A stretch of 18,524 bases of DNA from G039029935 sp039029935. GTDB taxonomy: Bacteria > Chloroflexota > Anaerolineae > Caldilineales > Caldilineaceae. A program made the translations under genes and the position numbers. The notes below the pieces were generated by a model that saw only the letters and a list, made by a program, of their open reading frames with translations, made no database searches and was not told where the DNA came from. Where the stretch lies: positions 1-18,524 of the forward strand of contig JBCCFC010000092.1 in NCBI GenBank assembly GCA_039029935.1. Reading direction: 5' to 3'. Shown here piece after piece: positions 6,696-13,287 of the stretch (position 1 is the first letter of the stretch; the number at the start of each line of letters is the position of its first letter).

Positions 6696-6728
6696 TTTAC
6701 GGCGAACTTTGGTTTACTATGATATGAT
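6696..6728 (+). promoter_or_regulatory. Candidate promoter giving a near-leaderless transcript
   Basis: TTTACG (6696-6701) is followed after 16 bases by TATGAT (6718-6723), which overlaps a second TATGAT at 6723-6728. The next ATG (6737) is only 8-13 bases further on, with no ribosome site, as in leaderless mRNAs. Weak evidence; the region is AT-rich. Confidence 0.25.
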
Positions 6729-6736
6729 ACTTCCTC

Positions 6737-6907
6737 ATGGAAACGCACATTGCTTTTAGTTTAAGCCAACACCCACATCACGCCTATGATGGACTCATTG
6801 GTTGCTTTGCAGAGCATGTTCAAGCAGCTACCTATTGGGACTTATACGAGGACACTGAGGATAATGGAAAATACTACAACCAAGTTGAACTGCTCAAACA
6901 AAAGTAG
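6737..6907 (+). CDS. Small ORF, 56 residues, unknown
   Basis: The ORF encodes METHIAFSLSQHPHHAYDG, then an acidic middle (WDLYEDTEDNGKYY) and ends ELLKQK. Its TAG stop (6905-6907) overlaps the AGGAG ribosome site of the next gene (6906-6910), an arrangement typical of translational coupling. It has no ribosome site of its own. Residue composition is protein-like, with no membrane segment. It could also be the remnant of a longer gene, since a stop lies 3 codons upstream. No family is recognised. Confidence 0.45.
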   Translation: METHIAFSLSQHPHHAYDGLIGCFAEHVQAATYWDLYEDTEDNGKYYNQVELLKQK

Positions 6908-6916
6908 GAGACGTTT

Positions 6917-7237
6917 ATGAAAAAAAGTGTAATACCACTTGAGTTAATCAAAAAAATAGAACAATCATCTCCTATGTATTTATGGATTATGACATATGGC
7001 ATTAGTCATAATGTCATGAAACTAGCAATTCATCAAGGTGATTTTATGAACCGAGACGAAGTTATCTGCGGTGGATGTTTCTACTTTTCGGGACCAACCA
7101 AAGGTGGTCCGTATCGGATAGAGATTTCAGAGGAAAATCATAATAGTCCACAGCAGTCATTTATCATCAAGGGCACCCCTAATGATAAAAATTTAGATAA
7201 TTTAATGATTAAATGTCATCGGATACAAATGCAATAA
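6917..7237 (+). CDS. Hypothetical protein, 106 residues
   Basis: AGGAG 6 bases before the ATG supports the start. The protein is soluble, with no signal peptide or membrane helix; MYLWIMTYGISHNVMKLAI is a helix-like stretch and EVICGGCFYFSG holds two Cys. It is not recognised. Codons are AT-richer than in the flanking exporter genes, and it belongs to a block (6660-8956) that separates the fusion protein from the ABC transporter, suggesting later insertion or a different origin. It might be a self-protection or accessory factor, but this is only positional reasoning. Confidence 0.7.
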   Translation: MKKSVIPLELIKKIEQSSPMYLWIMTYGISHNVMKLAIHQGDFMNRDEVICGGCFYFSGPTKGGPYRIEISEENHNSPQQSFIIKGTPNDKNLDNLMIKCHRIQMQ

Positions 7238-7378
7238 TGACTCGGCTGAAAAAAGTTGACGTAGTTGATCTGAAGTTAAGATGTATCTTGTTCAATAGGC
7301 ATGCCCTGTGACAGTTCCACATAGCTACAACCCTAACAAGATGAGGATTTGCTATACTCAAGCCAAATGAATCATGCC

Positions 7379-7636
7379 TTAAAAAGTTATGCCATTAATA
7401 ACTAAGGAAAGAATTCCAGCTACAGCAATAACAATTGAGGCATTTTCAGTCCCTCCATACTCCCTATTGAATAAGAATGTAAGTGCGCCTATTACAGTCA
7501 AACTGCCTGTAACCGCAAGTGCGGCTGGTACTAACCACACCCGTTCCTCAGGTATTGGAACCCATAGATAACACCCTGATAGCATAAAAGAGCTAATCAA
7601 AATTATGATTACGAAAGTAAGATGTTTGATATTCAT
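7379..7636 (-). CDS. Small predicted lipoprotein/membrane protein, 85 residues
   Basis: On the minus strand the ATG at 7636 follows AAAGGAA 6 bases upstream, a better start than the longer form from 7681, which adds 15 polar residues. The N-terminus is a lipoprotein-type signal: MNIKHL, a hydrophobic run, then the lipobox LSGC (Cys 22). Two more hydrophobic segments follow (VWLVPAALAVTGSLTVIGAL and SIVIAVAGILSLVINGITF), ending at the C-terminus. It is the only minus-strand gene between 4785 and 11284 and converges on the 106-residue gene; the 141-base gap between them shows no strong terminator. Small lipoproteins beside export loci are sometimes immunity factors, but nothing here proves that. 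Confidence 0.7.
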   Translation of the reverse strand: MNIKHLTFVIIILISSFMLSGCYLWVPIPEERVWLVPAALAVTGSLTVIGALTFLFNREYGGTENASIVIAVAGILSLVINGITF

Positions 7637-7845
7637 ATCTGTTCCTTTGGATTGGCTCTGTTTTGAGAATTTTAAGTTCAAAACAATTGCACTTTAATAA
7701 GATAAATTGGGTATACTTAGATCTTTTACATTAACCCAATTATGTTTGATATTTTAATGGAAAAAATTAAAGAAAGCAAACTGATATCTAGGATATCATG
7801 AACAACGGCAATTCATTTTAGATGCTTATAGAGAAAGGACTCATT

Positions 7846-8397
7846 ATGTCTTTTGATGCTGAAACTACTATGTACCAGTCGTCCATGGTCAAGGTTCATA
7901 ACATACCGAAGTTCGTTGAACAAAAGCCAAACAAGGATATAGAGATCAATCAAGGAGAGGCCAAAGAGATTGTCAAACAATGGCTATTCATGCACGTAAG
8001 CATGATGCTTCAAGCTGATCCACCTGAAAAGGTCATAGAAGAAGTTGACATAGAAACTGAGATCATTTACACAAATGGTGCTTCTCCCAATGCTTCCAAA
8101 TCTACAGTCACTAAGTCTTTATGGCGTGTTCCGGTATTTTATACTGCAAGCCATGTTGGTCGTGTGGGCGTTGTCGGAGACGTATATGTTGATGCTGTGT
8201 CTGGTTGGTTGTATGACGCCATCAATCAAAAGGAGAGCCTAGTACGCGAGGGTAAAATTCTGGCACAATCTCTGCCACCCTATCAACATGGTGCCAAAAT
8301 AAATGCAATACCGCAGCCAATTCCGATCACACCTCGTCCCAAGCCTGGTTCCCCAAAGGGTGATTTGGCCGAAATCTTAGCAGCGTTAGGACACTGA
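7846..8397 (+). CDS. Hypothetical protein with PepSY-like motif, 183 residues
   Basis: AAAGGA 7 bases before ATG 7846 favours this start over the ATG at 7822. An N-terminal helix (GEAKEIVKQWLFMHVSMML) precedes a beta-rich part in which SLWRVPVFYTASH leads to GVVGDVYVDAVSGWLYDA. This is the W-x-V...G-x-V-x-V-D-A-x-x-G pattern seen in PepSY and related domains, which in some families inhibit peptidases. The tail is Pro-rich (PIPITPRPKPGSPKG) and ends with a short helix. There is no signal peptide, so it is probably cytoplasmic. It lies 6 bases before a lone C39-type peptidase, so the two are probably one transcript and may act together, for example as a peptidase and its partner. The domain match is by motif only. 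Confidence 0.65.
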   Translation: MSFDAETTMYQSSMVKVHNIPKFVEQKPNKDIEINQGEAKEIVKQWLFMHVSMMLQADPPEKVIEEVDIETEIIYTNGASPNASKSTVTKSLWRVPVFYTASHVGRVGVVGDVYVDAVSGWLYDAINQKESLVREGKILAQSLPPYQHGAKINAIPQPIPITPRPKPGSPKGDLAEILAALGH

Positions 8398-8403
8398 TAT
8401 CAT

Positions 8404-8883
8404 ATGTTTTTCCAGCCACCCAGCTCAATTCTCTTATCGATTTCTCACATGAAACAACGTGCTGATGGTGACTGTCTTGCCGCGTGTGCTTCAATGGTAC
8501 TGGATTATTACGGATTATCACTACCCTACTGGCGATTGATTTGGATACTAAGTATCAAAAGAAATATGGGGACACCATTCCACAATATTCAAAATCTCCA
8601 GAGACGTAAGATGAATATTGTATATAAACAGCGCGGAACATTAGAATTACTTTATACCTTATTGATAAATGAAAGACCAATTATTACAGGTATTCAAGCA
8701 GGGGAATTGCCTTATTGGCCCATCAATATGAGTCATGCTGTAGTGGTCGCTGGTATGGACAAAGAACACATCTATTTGCATGATCCCGGAATGGATTTTG
8801 GCCCTATGCCTGTTTCTATTGGTGATTTTGATTTGGCTTGGTTGGGACATAATGAAGTATATGCAATTTTAGAGCCAAAATAA
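8404..8883 (+). CDS. Stand-alone C39-like cysteine peptidase
   Basis: 159 residues. The C39 active-site pattern is complete: Q18 and C24 in KQRADGDCLAACASMVL, H111 in MSHAVVVAGMD, and D127 in YLHDPG. These match the oxyanion Gln and the Cys-His-Asp triad of Peptidase_C39-like proteins. There is no signal peptide, membrane segment or ATPase domain, so it is probably cytosolic. It starts 6 bases after the PepSY-like gene and lacks a ribosome site, which suggests coupled translation. Known C39 domains remove Gly-Gly leaders during export; a lone one beside a C39-ABC exporter could pre-cut the same precursor, cut a second site, or be a degenerate partner. ATG 8449 is an alternative start that keeps all catalytic residues. 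Confidence 0.8.
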   Translation: MFFQPPSSILLSISHMKQRADGDCLAACASMVLDYYGLSLPYWRLIWILSIKRNMGTPFHNIQNLQRRKMNIVYKQRGTLELLYTLLINERPIITGIQAGELPYWPINMSHAVVVAGMDKEHIYLHDPGMDFGPMPVSIGDFDLAWLGHNEVYAILEPK

Positions 8884-8956
8884 AAAAGACGTTTTCGTAT
8901 ATAGAAACGTTCTGCCTTCACCATTTATCTCGGAAGCAACAACATACTTATATTTT

Positions 8957-11284
8957 ATGTTAAACTGGTTCGATATTATTACACAAAAAAACATATACAG
9001 AGTCAAAACCCCAACAATTTTGCAGATGGAAGCAGCGGAGTGCGGTGCAGCATGTCTCGGCATTATTCTGGCACACTACGAGAAGTTTATTCCACTAGAA
9101 GAGCTACGTGTGGCCTGTGGCATCTCGCGCGATGGCAGTACGGCCAAGAATATCTTGCGTGCAGGCAAGGGATACGGGCTAACAACACGCGCCTATAGCC
9201 GTGAGCCGGAGCAGCTACCCGCGTTGATGGACTCTTTTTCCACCTCTCGCTCGTGGATTTCACCCCGCCCCTTGATTGTGCATTGGGAGTTTGACCACTT
9301 TGTGGTGGTCGAAGGCTTTGGCCCTGATAAAGTGTACATTAACGACCCTGCCAGTGGACCGCGTGTTGTCTCAAACGCCGAATTTGACCAGTCATTTACA
9401 GGCGTGGTGTTGGTGCTAGAGCCAGGCGAGAACTTTGAGGAAGGGGGACAAAAGTTCAATGCGGGTGAATCGCTGTGGACACGCATGGCAGGCTTTCGCA
9501 ACAGCAACGCCCTCATCTATGTGGTGCTGGCAAGTCTGGGGCTGGTGTTGCCCGGGTTTATTATCCCAACCTTTACACGGCTTTTTGTCGATGAAATTCT
9601 GATTAACCAACTGAGCAGTTGGATGGGACCACTGATCATTGGCCTCATCCTCACGGCACTCTTTACCACTGGATTGACGTGGCTACGCGATTACTACCTG
9701 CTCCGGCTCGAAACACTGCTTGCGCTGCAAATGGCGGGCAACTTCTTCTGGCATGTATTGCGTCTGCCCGTTGAATTCTTTCTACAACGTTCGCCCGGAG
9801 AAGTGGGGACGCGTGTCGCCCTCAACGATAACCTAGCCAGCATTGTCTCTGGCCGCTTGACCGAATCAATTCTCAACGTCTTTACCGCTATTTTCTACCT
9901 GATCCTGCTGTTGCAGTACGATGTATTGCTCACCATTGTCGGTGTCTTTATCGCCACAATCAATATCGGCATCCTACGCATCTCTGCACGCACACGCGTC
10001 GATGCACGGGCGCGCTTGCTGCAAGAATCGGGCAAGCTGCGCGGCATTGCCAGCGGTGGGCTACAAAATATCGAAAACATCAAGGCCAATGGGGAAGAGA
10101 TGGACTTCTTTCGCCGCTGGGCAGGGCATCATGCCAAAACAGTGGCGGTTGGACAAGCATTGGCGCACACCACCATCTACACAAGCACACTGCCAGGCTT
10201 GCTGTCGGGGCTAAACACCGCCGTCATCCTCACGTTAGGGGGGATGCGTGTCATGAACGGTGAGTTGACCATCGGCATGTTGGTCGCCTTTCAGGGGCTG
10301 ATGGGCAACTTTCTCCACCCCTTTGAGCAACTCGTCCACTTTAGCTCGATGATTCAGGAAACAGAGGGCAGTCTCAAACGGCTGGATGATGTACTCAAAC
10401 ACCCCTTGGATGCCGATGCCGTGCGCTCAATGCCGCCAGTGCAATCAGATGAAGCCGAAATGATGAGAGGCAAGGTGGCGAAAGCCGACAATCACATCAT
10501 CGACTACAAATTAACGGGGCATATTGAGATCAAAAATCTAACTTTTGGCTACAGCCCACTCATGCCCCCGCTGATTGATGACTTCAACCTCACGCTCAAG
10601 CCAGGCAACCGCATCGCCCTTGTTGGCGGCTCTGGCAGCGGTAAATCGACCATTGCCAAGTTGATCGCAGGGCTATATAAACCTTGGTCGGGTGAGATTC
10701 TGTTTGACGGACAACCACGCCAAGAGGTGCATCGCATTGTGCTGCACAATTCACTGACGATGGTTGATCAGGACATTTTTCTCTTTGATGGCACAATTCG
10801 TGAAAATATGACGTTGTGGAACGATGCTATGCCCGATTCCAGTATTATGCAGGCGGCCAAGGACGCAGCCATCTATGAAACAATTGTGACGCGTCCCGGT
10901 GGCTATGACGGTATGGTCGAGGAGGACGGACGCAACTTTAGTGGGGGGCAATGTCAACGGCTGGAAATCGCCCGTGCCTTGGTGGGCAATCCGACGATTC
11001 TGATTTTGGATGAGGCTACAAGTTCACTCGACCCCGCTGTCGAGAAAGAGATTGACGATAATCTACGACGACGGGGCTGCACCTGTCTGATTGTTTCGCA
11101 TCGCCTCAGCACTATCCGCGACTGTGACGAGATTCTCGTGCTGGACCAAGGCAAGGTGGTCCAACGGGGGACACATGATGAAATGCGTAAACAGCGAGGG
11201 CCGTATGTGCGGTTGATTACGGGTTATGTAGATCAGAAAGGTGAGGACAATGCAGTGCTTGAGTCGATTTTTGATAAGCTATAA
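8957..11284 (+). CDS. C39-peptidase/ABC exporter (NHLM-type, bacteriocin/RiPP secretion)
   Basis: 775 residues. The N-terminal C39 peptidase domain (18-155) has Q23 and C29 (LQMEAAECGAACLG), H114 (DHFVVVEG) and D130 (YINDPASGPR). About six membrane segments lie between ~185 and 450. The ATPase domain at 520-750 has Walker A GGSGSGKST (557-565), Q-loop VDQDIF, signature NFSGGQCQR, Walker B ILILDE (681-686) and H-loop H714 (VSHRLSTI). All catalytic residues are intact. It should cleave the NHLP leader after Gly-Gly in the cytosol and export the core, with the HlyD-like protein as partner. A Ser-rich insertion (MDSFSTSRSW, 91-100) precedes the catalytic His. No ribosome site lies before ATG 8957; the frame is open upstream but has no better start. 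The hairpin ACGTTT...AAACGT (8889-8910) falls in the gap before it. Confidence 0.92.
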   Translation: MLNWFDIITQKNIYRVKTPTILQMEAAECGAACLGIILAHYEKFIPLEELRVACGISRDGSTAKNILRAGKGYGLTTRAYSREPEQLPALMDSFSTSRSWISPRPLIVHWEFDHFVVVEGFGPDKVYINDPASGPRVVSNAEFDQSFTGVVLVLEPGENFEEGGQKFNAGESLWTRMAGFRNSNALIYVVLASLGLVLPGFIIPTFTRLFVDEILINQLSSWMGPLIIGLILTALFTTGLTWLRDYYLLRLETLLALQMAGNFFWHVLRLPVEFFLQRSPGEVGTRVALNDNLASIVSGRLTESILNVFTAIFYLILLLQYDVLLTIVGVFIATINIGILRISARTRVDARARLLQESGKLRGIASGGLQNIENIKANGEEMDFFRRWAGHHAKTVAVGQALAHTTIYTSTLPGLLSGLNTAVILTLGGMRVMNGELTIGMLVAFQGLMGNFLHPFEQLVHFSSMIQETEGSLKRLDDVLKHPLDADAVRSMPPVQSDEAEMMRGKVAKADNHIIDYKLTGHIEIKNLTFGYSPLMPPLIDDFNLTLKPGNRIALVGGSGSGKSTIAKLIAGLYKPWSGEILFDGQPRQEVHRIVLHNSLTMVDQDIFLFDGTIRENMTLWNDAMPDSSIMQAAKDAAIYETIVTRPGGYDGMVEEDGRNFSGGQCQRLEIARALVGNPTILILDEATSSLDPAVEKEIDDNLRRRGCTCLIVSHRLSTIRDCDEILVLDQGKVVQRGTHDEMRKQRGPYVRLITGYVDQKGEDNAVLESIFDKL

Positions 11285-11340
11285 GAATAAATGTTGAACA
11301 ATTCACACAGGAATATGACTCTTTCTGTGCTGATATAGTG

Positions 11341-11393
11341 TGAGACAAACCCCCTCTAAACGTTAGAGAAAAGAAGAGCGGAACGATGTCTCA
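11341..11393. repeat. Nested inverted repeat between convergent genes
   Basis: TGAGACA (11341-11347) pairs with TGTCTCA (11387-11393); within the loop CTCTAA-ACG-TTAGAG (11354-11368) forms a second hairpin. It lies between the ABC exporter and the convergent dehydrogenase gene, where a bidirectional terminator would be expected, but there is no clear T-run on either strand. The rest of the 202-base gap shows no supportable gene; 11395-11480 read on the minus strand gives a short protein-like stretch without a start and may be a remnant. Confidence 0.4.
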
Positions 11394-11486
11394 AAATCAG
11401 CAAATAGAAAGGAATAGCCTGTGCCACAGCCGCACTCATGGTGTTGCCGTAGAGTGGGTTGCCATCAATAGCGCCCCATCTGCTGT

Positions 11487-12428
11487 CTATGAGTGCTTCA
11501 CGACACCTTTTATATAGCTTGGGTCGCCGTCTAAGACAGACGTCATCAAGGATGGATACTCGTCCAACGGGACAACATGCGTGACCAGCTTGCGTAGGTC
11601 AAATACACCTTGGTTAATTAAGCGAATTGCTGGCGGGAAGGTTTCACGGACGCGTGAAGCGGGCGCAGAGTTGACAATCGTCAAGCCACGGAGATGCCAC
11701 TTGGTTGGGTTGAATGATGCACGTTCCCCTTTGATCCAACCAAAGAGATTGAGGATGCCACCGTGCTTGACAATATCGGTTGCCAAATCTAATCCTTGCT
11801 GGCTACCCGATGAGTCAATCACCACATCAAATTCACGTGCTTTGAGCGTCGCTGTCAGTTCTTCTACGTCTTCGTTGAGCGGGTTATAGGTCTCGCCCAC
11901 ACCGAAATTTTTTGCCAAATCAAGTCGATCTTGGTTAATGTCAATCGCAATCAGTGCATCCAATGGGTGACGCAACAAGCCCTGGATCAACAATAACCCC
12001 ATAAACCCTGTGCCAATGACCGCCACGCGATCCCCCCCGCTGAGATTCGAGCGGTCGATACCTGTAACAGCACAGGAGACTGGCTCGACAATCCAGTATT
12101 CATCGGCCAAATCAGAGTCGGGGATGGGGTAGGCACGGGCTGTTGAGACGTTGCGTAGCTGGGCAAAGCCGCCAGCGGCCACACGATCCCCTTCTTTGAA
12201 CCCTGTCACGTCTGGACCCACTTTGGTGACATACCCAACCCCTTCGTGTCCCGGTGGGGCCATAGGGACCATTTTGCTGCCTAGTTTGGCGGTGTTGACA
12301 TCCCATGAGCAGATACCACAGGCGCCCCCAGTGAGCTGGAGCTCACCTGGACCAGGGTCGGCGACAGGAAGCTCGACGATGTTGATTGTGCCGTCGCTGG
12401 CATATTCGATACTGGTTGTGTTTGACAT
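11487..12428 (-). CDS. Zinc-type medium-chain dehydrogenase (MDR family), short form
   Basis: 313 residues; TAGGAG 9 bases before the ATG supports the start. The catalytic zinc site is visible: C37 (GACGICSWD), H61-E62 (PPGHEGVG) and, probably, C119 in EPVSCA. The structural zinc lobe with its four Cys, normally after the catalytic half, is missing: the chain goes from GDRVAAGGFAQL almost directly to YPIPDSDLADEYW. The Rossmann motif is G139-T-G141-F-M-G144, followed by IAIDINQDRL, whose Asp suggests NAD(H). It probably oxidises or reduces a polyol, sugar alcohol or similar small molecule; the substrate is unknown. The shortness recalls BchC-like and other reduced MDR proteins. It lies 28 bases after the J-domain gene in the same direction, so the two probably form one transcript. 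Confidence 0.85.
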   Translation of the reverse strand: MSNTTSIEYASDGTINIVELPVADPGPGELQLTGGACGICSWDVNTAKLGSKMVPMAPPGHEGVGYVTKVGPDVTGFKEGDRVAAGGFAQLRNVSTARAYPIPDSDLADEYWIVEPVSCAVTGIDRSNLSGGDRVAVIGTGFMGLLLIQGLLRHPLDALIAIDINQDRLDLAKNFGVGETYNPLNEDVEELTATLKAREFDVVIDSSGSQQGLDLATDIVKHGGILNLFGWIKGERASFNPTKWHLRGLTIVNSAPASRVRETFPPAIRLINQGVFDLRKLVTHVVPLDEYPSLMTSVLDGDPSYIKGVVKHS

Positions 12429-12456
12429 GGTGTTTTCTCCTATAATCGCCTACTGC

Positions 12457-13002
12457 TTATACCTTCAAAACTTTAATAAAAAAAATGCCTTCCGGTCCAC
12501 CGATAGAAGCCAAGAGTGATCCTAATGCAGAATTCGTGCCGCACAGTACACCCAGCATGTCGCCAGCCTGACAACGAAAGCGGACTTCCTTGCTGCGTCC
12601 ACTGTCCATTTTTACGTAAATGCGATGTTCGCCGGGCTGAATAATGAAATCTTTGTACTTGCCCCACCCCACCTCACCAATTTTTGTGCCGTCAAAGATG
12701 ATCTGCATAGGACGAAACATCCCCATCATCACCCCTTCACGCACAACACGCATATAGCTCATCGTGGGCATCGAACGACGAGGCGGTTCACCCGCAAGCA
12801 GACGGTCATATGCTGCGCGCTTATGCGGGTCACTCAATGTAGAATAGGCTTCGTTGATGGCCTGCATTTTACTTGTGGCATCAGGCGAATCATTGAGGTC
12901 GGGATGGTATTGGCGTGCTAACTTTCGATAAGAAGCAGTAATAGCATCAGGTGACGCTGAAGGTTTGACTTGTAAGATATGGTAATAGGTACTCTGGCTC
13001 AT
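12457..13002 (-). CDS. J-domain (DnaJ-like) protein with C-terminal beta domain
   Basis: 181 residues. The N-terminal J domain (1-67) has YYHILQVKPSASPDAI, the diagnostic H33-P-D35 (RQYHPDLND), and NEAYSTLSDPHKRAAYD. It should stimulate a DnaK/Hsp70 ATPase. No Gly/Phe-rich or zinc-finger region follows; instead residues ~95-181 form a beta-rich domain (IFDGTKIGEVGWGKYKDF, then GEHRIYVKM and RSKEVRFRCQAGDML) like PEGA or DUF2846-type surface/binding domains, ending in a Gly-rich hydrophobic tail that could touch the membrane. The protein is therefore a type-III J protein with a specific, unknown client. It precedes the dehydrogenase by 28 bases. A 78-base palindromic element lies 38 bases before its start and is shared with the response-regulator gene. 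Confidence 0.88.
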   Translation of the reverse strand: MSQSTYYHILQVKPSASPDAITASYRKLARQYHPDLNDSPDATSKMQAINEAYSTLSDPHKRAAYDRLLAGEPPRRSMPTMSYMRVVREGVMMGMFRPMQIIFDGTKIGEVGWGKYKDFIIQPGEHRIYVKMDSGRSKEVRFRCQAGDMLGVLCGTNSALGSLLASIGGPEGIFFIKVLKV

Positions 13003-13040
13003 AAATTGAAGTTGATGTTGTCCAATTGACTGTGATAGGA

Positions 13041-13118
13041 TAAAGGACAGTATCGCAGGCTGGCTACCTGCATGTCACAAATAATCAATCTGTGTTACTG
13101 GTTTATACGTTCCTATTC
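13041..13118 (-). promoter_or_regulatory. Palindromic element upstream of the J-domain gene (copy 2 of 2)
   Basis: Read on the minus strand, this stretch aligns with 3751-3826: the left 31 bases agree at 26 positions (AAACCAGTAACACAGAT) and the right 24 at 21 (CCTGCGATACTGTCC). The central palindrome has decayed and its loop is TGATT instead of AATCA. It ends 38 bases before the J-domain start, pointing the same way relative to its gene as copy 1. A shared regulatory site or a dispersed small repeat would both fit. Confidence 0.55.
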
Positions 13119-13159
13119 AATGAAAAAGCGAACTCAACATGAGTTACTGTTCTGTGTTA

Positions 13160-13284
13160 GGCCATTCCACAAAAATAATTACTCGCGGAATAGGCATTCT
13201 CTAATCCCGGATTCCCCGTGTACAACTCGCAATAGAGATGGCTAATTCCGCGTTTCAACGGGCATTTTATTTTGTGGAATAGCC
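13160..13284. repeat. Palindromic element with terminal and internal inverted repeats (MITE-like)
   Basis: The ends are GGCCATTCCACAAAAATAA (13160-13178) and TTATTTTGTGGAATAGCC (13267-13284), which are reverse complements apart from one substitution and one extra A. Inside, CGCGGAATAGGC (13184-13195) and GGCTAATTCCGCG (13240-13252) form a second pair. The element could fold into one long hairpin of ~125 bases and resembles a non-autonomous transposon (MITE). It ends 3 bases before the stop of the minus-strand TVP38-like gene, so it may act as that gene's terminator. No coding potential was seen inside. Confidence 0.65.
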
Positions 13285-13287
13285 TTA

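Noticed and set aside
11395..11486. A protein-like stretch on the minus strand after the dehydrogenase (reads ...DGNPLYGNTMSAAVAQ...)
   Set aside because: No start with a ribosome site and it overlaps the dehydrogenase end; it may be a remnant, but evidence is too thin for a pseudogene call.
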